Shown here: positions 62,796-64,000 of the stretch, piece by piece
How the letters are laid out: each line of letters opens with the position of its first letter
Position numbering within the stretch: position 1 is the first letter of the stretch
NCBI RefSeq assembly: GCF_009664835.1
Contig: NZ_CP045929.1
Coordinates: 4,526,001-4,590,000 of the forward strand
Source of the DNA: Allosaccharopolyspora coralli
GTDB lineage: Bacteria > Actinomycetota > Actinomycetes > Mycobacteriales > Pseudonocardiaceae
Length of the DNA stretch: 64,000 nt
Reading direction: 5' to 3'
Program-made: the position numbers and the translations under genes
Notes under the pieces: generated by a model
The model's database searches: none
What the model was told of the DNA's origin: nothing
Seen by the model: only the letters and a program-made list of their open reading frames with translations

Positions 62796-62915
62796 CTACA
62801 TAGGTAGCGAGATGTAGGTCAAACCAGGTGCGAAGAGTGACCAGAACGCTGCACTCTCCTGACGGCTACGGCGAGCCCGCTCATCGGGTGCGGGTGTGAA
62901 GCGATGCTTACTCAT
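62796..62915 (-). CDS. Very short basic protein
   Basis: 39 aa: SKHRFTPAPDERARRSRQESAAFW and SLFAPGLTYISLPM. The ATG 62915 has CAGGGGCCGC upstream. Short, arginine-rich genes like this occur next to PadR/GntR genes in actinobacterial integrative elements. Low certainty. Confidence 0.35.
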   Translation of the reverse strand: MSKHRFTPAPDERARRSRQESAAFWSLFAPGLTYISLPM

Positions 62916-62918
62916 CTT

Positions 62919-63057
62919 GCGGCCCCTGCGTGGTTCCCGGCCGCCTGCTTTCCGCTCCGTGGCCGGGCGCGCCGGCGGGACCGGCCGCCAGGCCGCATGC
63001 CCGCCGGCGCTTGCCCGGCCACACGAAACAGCAGGCAGGCGGCCCCGCAGGGGCCGC
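62919..63057. repeat. Nested palindrome, strongly folding 139-bp region
   Basis: Three nested inverted pairs: GCGGCCCCTGCG (62919) with CGCAGGGGCCGC (63046, perfect), GGCCGCCTGCTTTC (62939) with GAAACAGCAGGCAGGCGGCC (63025, with bulges), and a 21-bp GC-rich inner stem (62959-62979/63000-63022, two extra bases). It lies between the YdcF and PadR-side genes. Candidate for a transfer or replication origin, or a structured RNA. Confidence 0.75.
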
Positions 63058-63115
63058 CCTTGATGAAGTAAGGAAACTCTGAACACACGCACTCTGAGAC
63101 GGCAGCTGGAACGTC

Positions 63116-63772
63116 CTACAAGAGTCGCGTGGTGTACCCGGCCTGGATGAGTCGTTGGTAGGCGTTCTCGACCTCGGCGGGGACGGGCTGCGGGATCGCG
63201 AAACCTCGCTCGGCGTAGACCGTGATGCGCTGCGTGTCCCCGACCAGCATGTTGATCACACGGTCCACGTCGCCGATCGAGTCCATATAGGCGTCGAGCG
63301 GGAGTTCCGCTGACGAGCAGGTGACCTCGACTTCAGGCCAGAGCTTCTTACATGTCGCGAACGCCCGGCGCTGTTGATACGGGCGGGACACGAGCAACAC
63401 GGACCGCGCCCGTATGCCGTGCTCAACGAGCAGTTGCCGGGTGAAAGTGATGTTCTCGCCGGTGTTGGTCGCGTCGGGCTCGACCAGAATCGCGTCCTCT
63501 GGCACTCCGAGCGTCATCGCGTGCTCGCGGTAGTGCACCGCCTCGCCCCGCGGGAACCGTTCCACGGTGGTCGGCGCATTCGCCCCGGTGAACACGATCC
63601 GTCCGGCGTAGTCGGCCTGGTAAAGCTCGGCACAGTGTGTTGCAACCCCGAGATCGTGACTCCCGAGAGCCACCACCACATCACACGCACGCAGCTTGTG
63701 GTGCATGTCGTGAAACGTCCAGAGCGTTTCGACATCGCCCCGCAGGGCCTCGGGAATCGTCGTCTGCGACAT
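63116..63772 (-). CDS. YdcF/DUF218 family protein
   Basis: 218 aa from ATG 63772. DUF218 signature: CDVVVALGSHDLGVATHCAELYQADYAGRIVFTGAN, EAVHYREHAMTLGVPEDAILVEPDATNTGENITFTRQLL, RSVLLVSRPYQQRRAFATCKKLWPEVEVT. Envelope-linked or SAM-binding in E. coli, role unclear here. Downstream of the GntR gene, a common pair in actinobacterial elements. Confidence 0.88.
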   Translation of the reverse strand: MSQTTIPEALRGDVETLWTFHDMHHKLRACDVVVALGSHDLGVATHCAELYQADYAGRIVFTGANAPTTVERFPRGEAVHYREHAMTLGVPEDAILVEPDATNTGENITFTRQLLVEHGIRARSVLLVSRPYQQRRAFATCKKLWPEVEVTCSSAELPLDAYMDSIGDVDRVINMLVGDTQRITVYAERGFAIPQPVPAEVENAYQRLIQAGYTTRLL

Positions 63773-63796
63773 GGTCAACGCGGGCCTCCGTGGTCG

Positions 63797-64000
63797 TCAG
63801 TCCGGGATCGTGAACGTGTAAGTCCAGGCGAACCGCGACGCCGCGTGAACGCCGCGCGCGAACTCGATCACTCGATGTTCTGCGGTGTAGGTGCACCGTT
63901 TCAGGATCATGACCGGCTCGCCCGCTGGCAGCTCGAGTTGTGTTACTTCTTCGGGCGTGGGCATCCGTCCGTACACGCTCTCGGTGATGTGGTCAGGTTC
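63797..64000 (-). CDS. GntR-family regulator, C-terminal UTRA part
   Basis: 68 codons, cut by the window end. SVYGRMPTPEEVTQLELPAGEPVMILKRCTYTAEHRVIEFARGVHAASRFAWTYTF is the end of a UTRA ligand domain (E-x-L-P-x-G...V-IE). The HTH is outside the window. Genes like this sit next to YdcF in integrative elements. Confidence 0.85.
   Translation of the reverse strand, partial: EPDHITESVYGRMPTPEEVTQLELPAGEPVMILKRCTYTAEHRVIEFARGVHAASRFAWTYTFTIPD

Overview
This window looks like chromosome of a high-GC Gram-positive actinobacterium, most likely a member of the Pseudonocardiaceae (inference). The signs are GC-rich codon use, many GTG starts, mycothiol biosynthesis (mshA) with a mycothiol-type DinB enzyme, an HBHA-like protein, a type VII secretion-type gene cluster and several leaderless promoters.

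Left end (0-11 kb). Conserved housekeeping block: mshA, SDR oxidoreductase, murB, DUF2505, methyltransferase, DinB-family enzyme, YbaK deacylase, hydrolase, DUF2516, hbhA and its XRE regulator. From memory this mixes the same genes as the Rv0474-Rv0486 neighbourhood of Mycobacterium tuberculosis. A pseudo-protease, a dead copy of a small membrane protein and a purU remnant lie among them.

11-24 kb. A CGNR regulator is followed by an IS5-type element that was itself split by an IS256-type element. Target duplications of both insertions are readable and the outer one sits on the stop codon of a DUF445 gene. Next come an aminotransferase and a four-gene operon on the minus strand: cytosolic-looking subtilase, ECF sigma factor, small beta-rich protein, and a TPR-CHAT caspase-like protease. 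This is the best candidate for an unusual system. A divergent MocR/YczE pair follows.

25-33 kb. A rifampicin monooxygenase (rox) is divergent from a MetX-like hydrolase. Between them lies a 19-bp inverted repeat matching the rifamycin-associated element. IS30 and IS3 elements abut each other. Then come GyrI-like and FAH genes and a Glu-Asp-Phe tRNA cluster with a strong terminator.

33-48 kb. A probable 6C small RNA, an RHH-like protein, an acyl-CoA carboxylase/dehydrogenase operon for branched-chain acyl-CoA breakdown with its divergent TetR regulator, a secreted peptidase, DUF427, cytochrome oxidase subunit I (ctaD), an MFS exporter and an aldo/keto reductase.

48-52 kb. A decayed island bounded by a 243-bp duplication of the aldo/keto reductase 3' end. 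It holds an SDR fragment, a four-gene ESX-type cluster and a scrambled nitric oxide synthase pseudogene.

52-61 kb. Accessory metabolism and regulation: FAD monooxygenase, IMPACT protein, GT39 membrane protein with TetR, two GNATs, TetR with a small exporter, and several frameshifted relics (beta-propeller, CDF transporter, DUF488).

61-64 kb. The edge of an integrated element: a 3' tRNA fragment beside a truncated integrase, then PadR, small element-type genes, a strongly folded palindrome, a YdcF protein and a GntR regulator cut by the window end.
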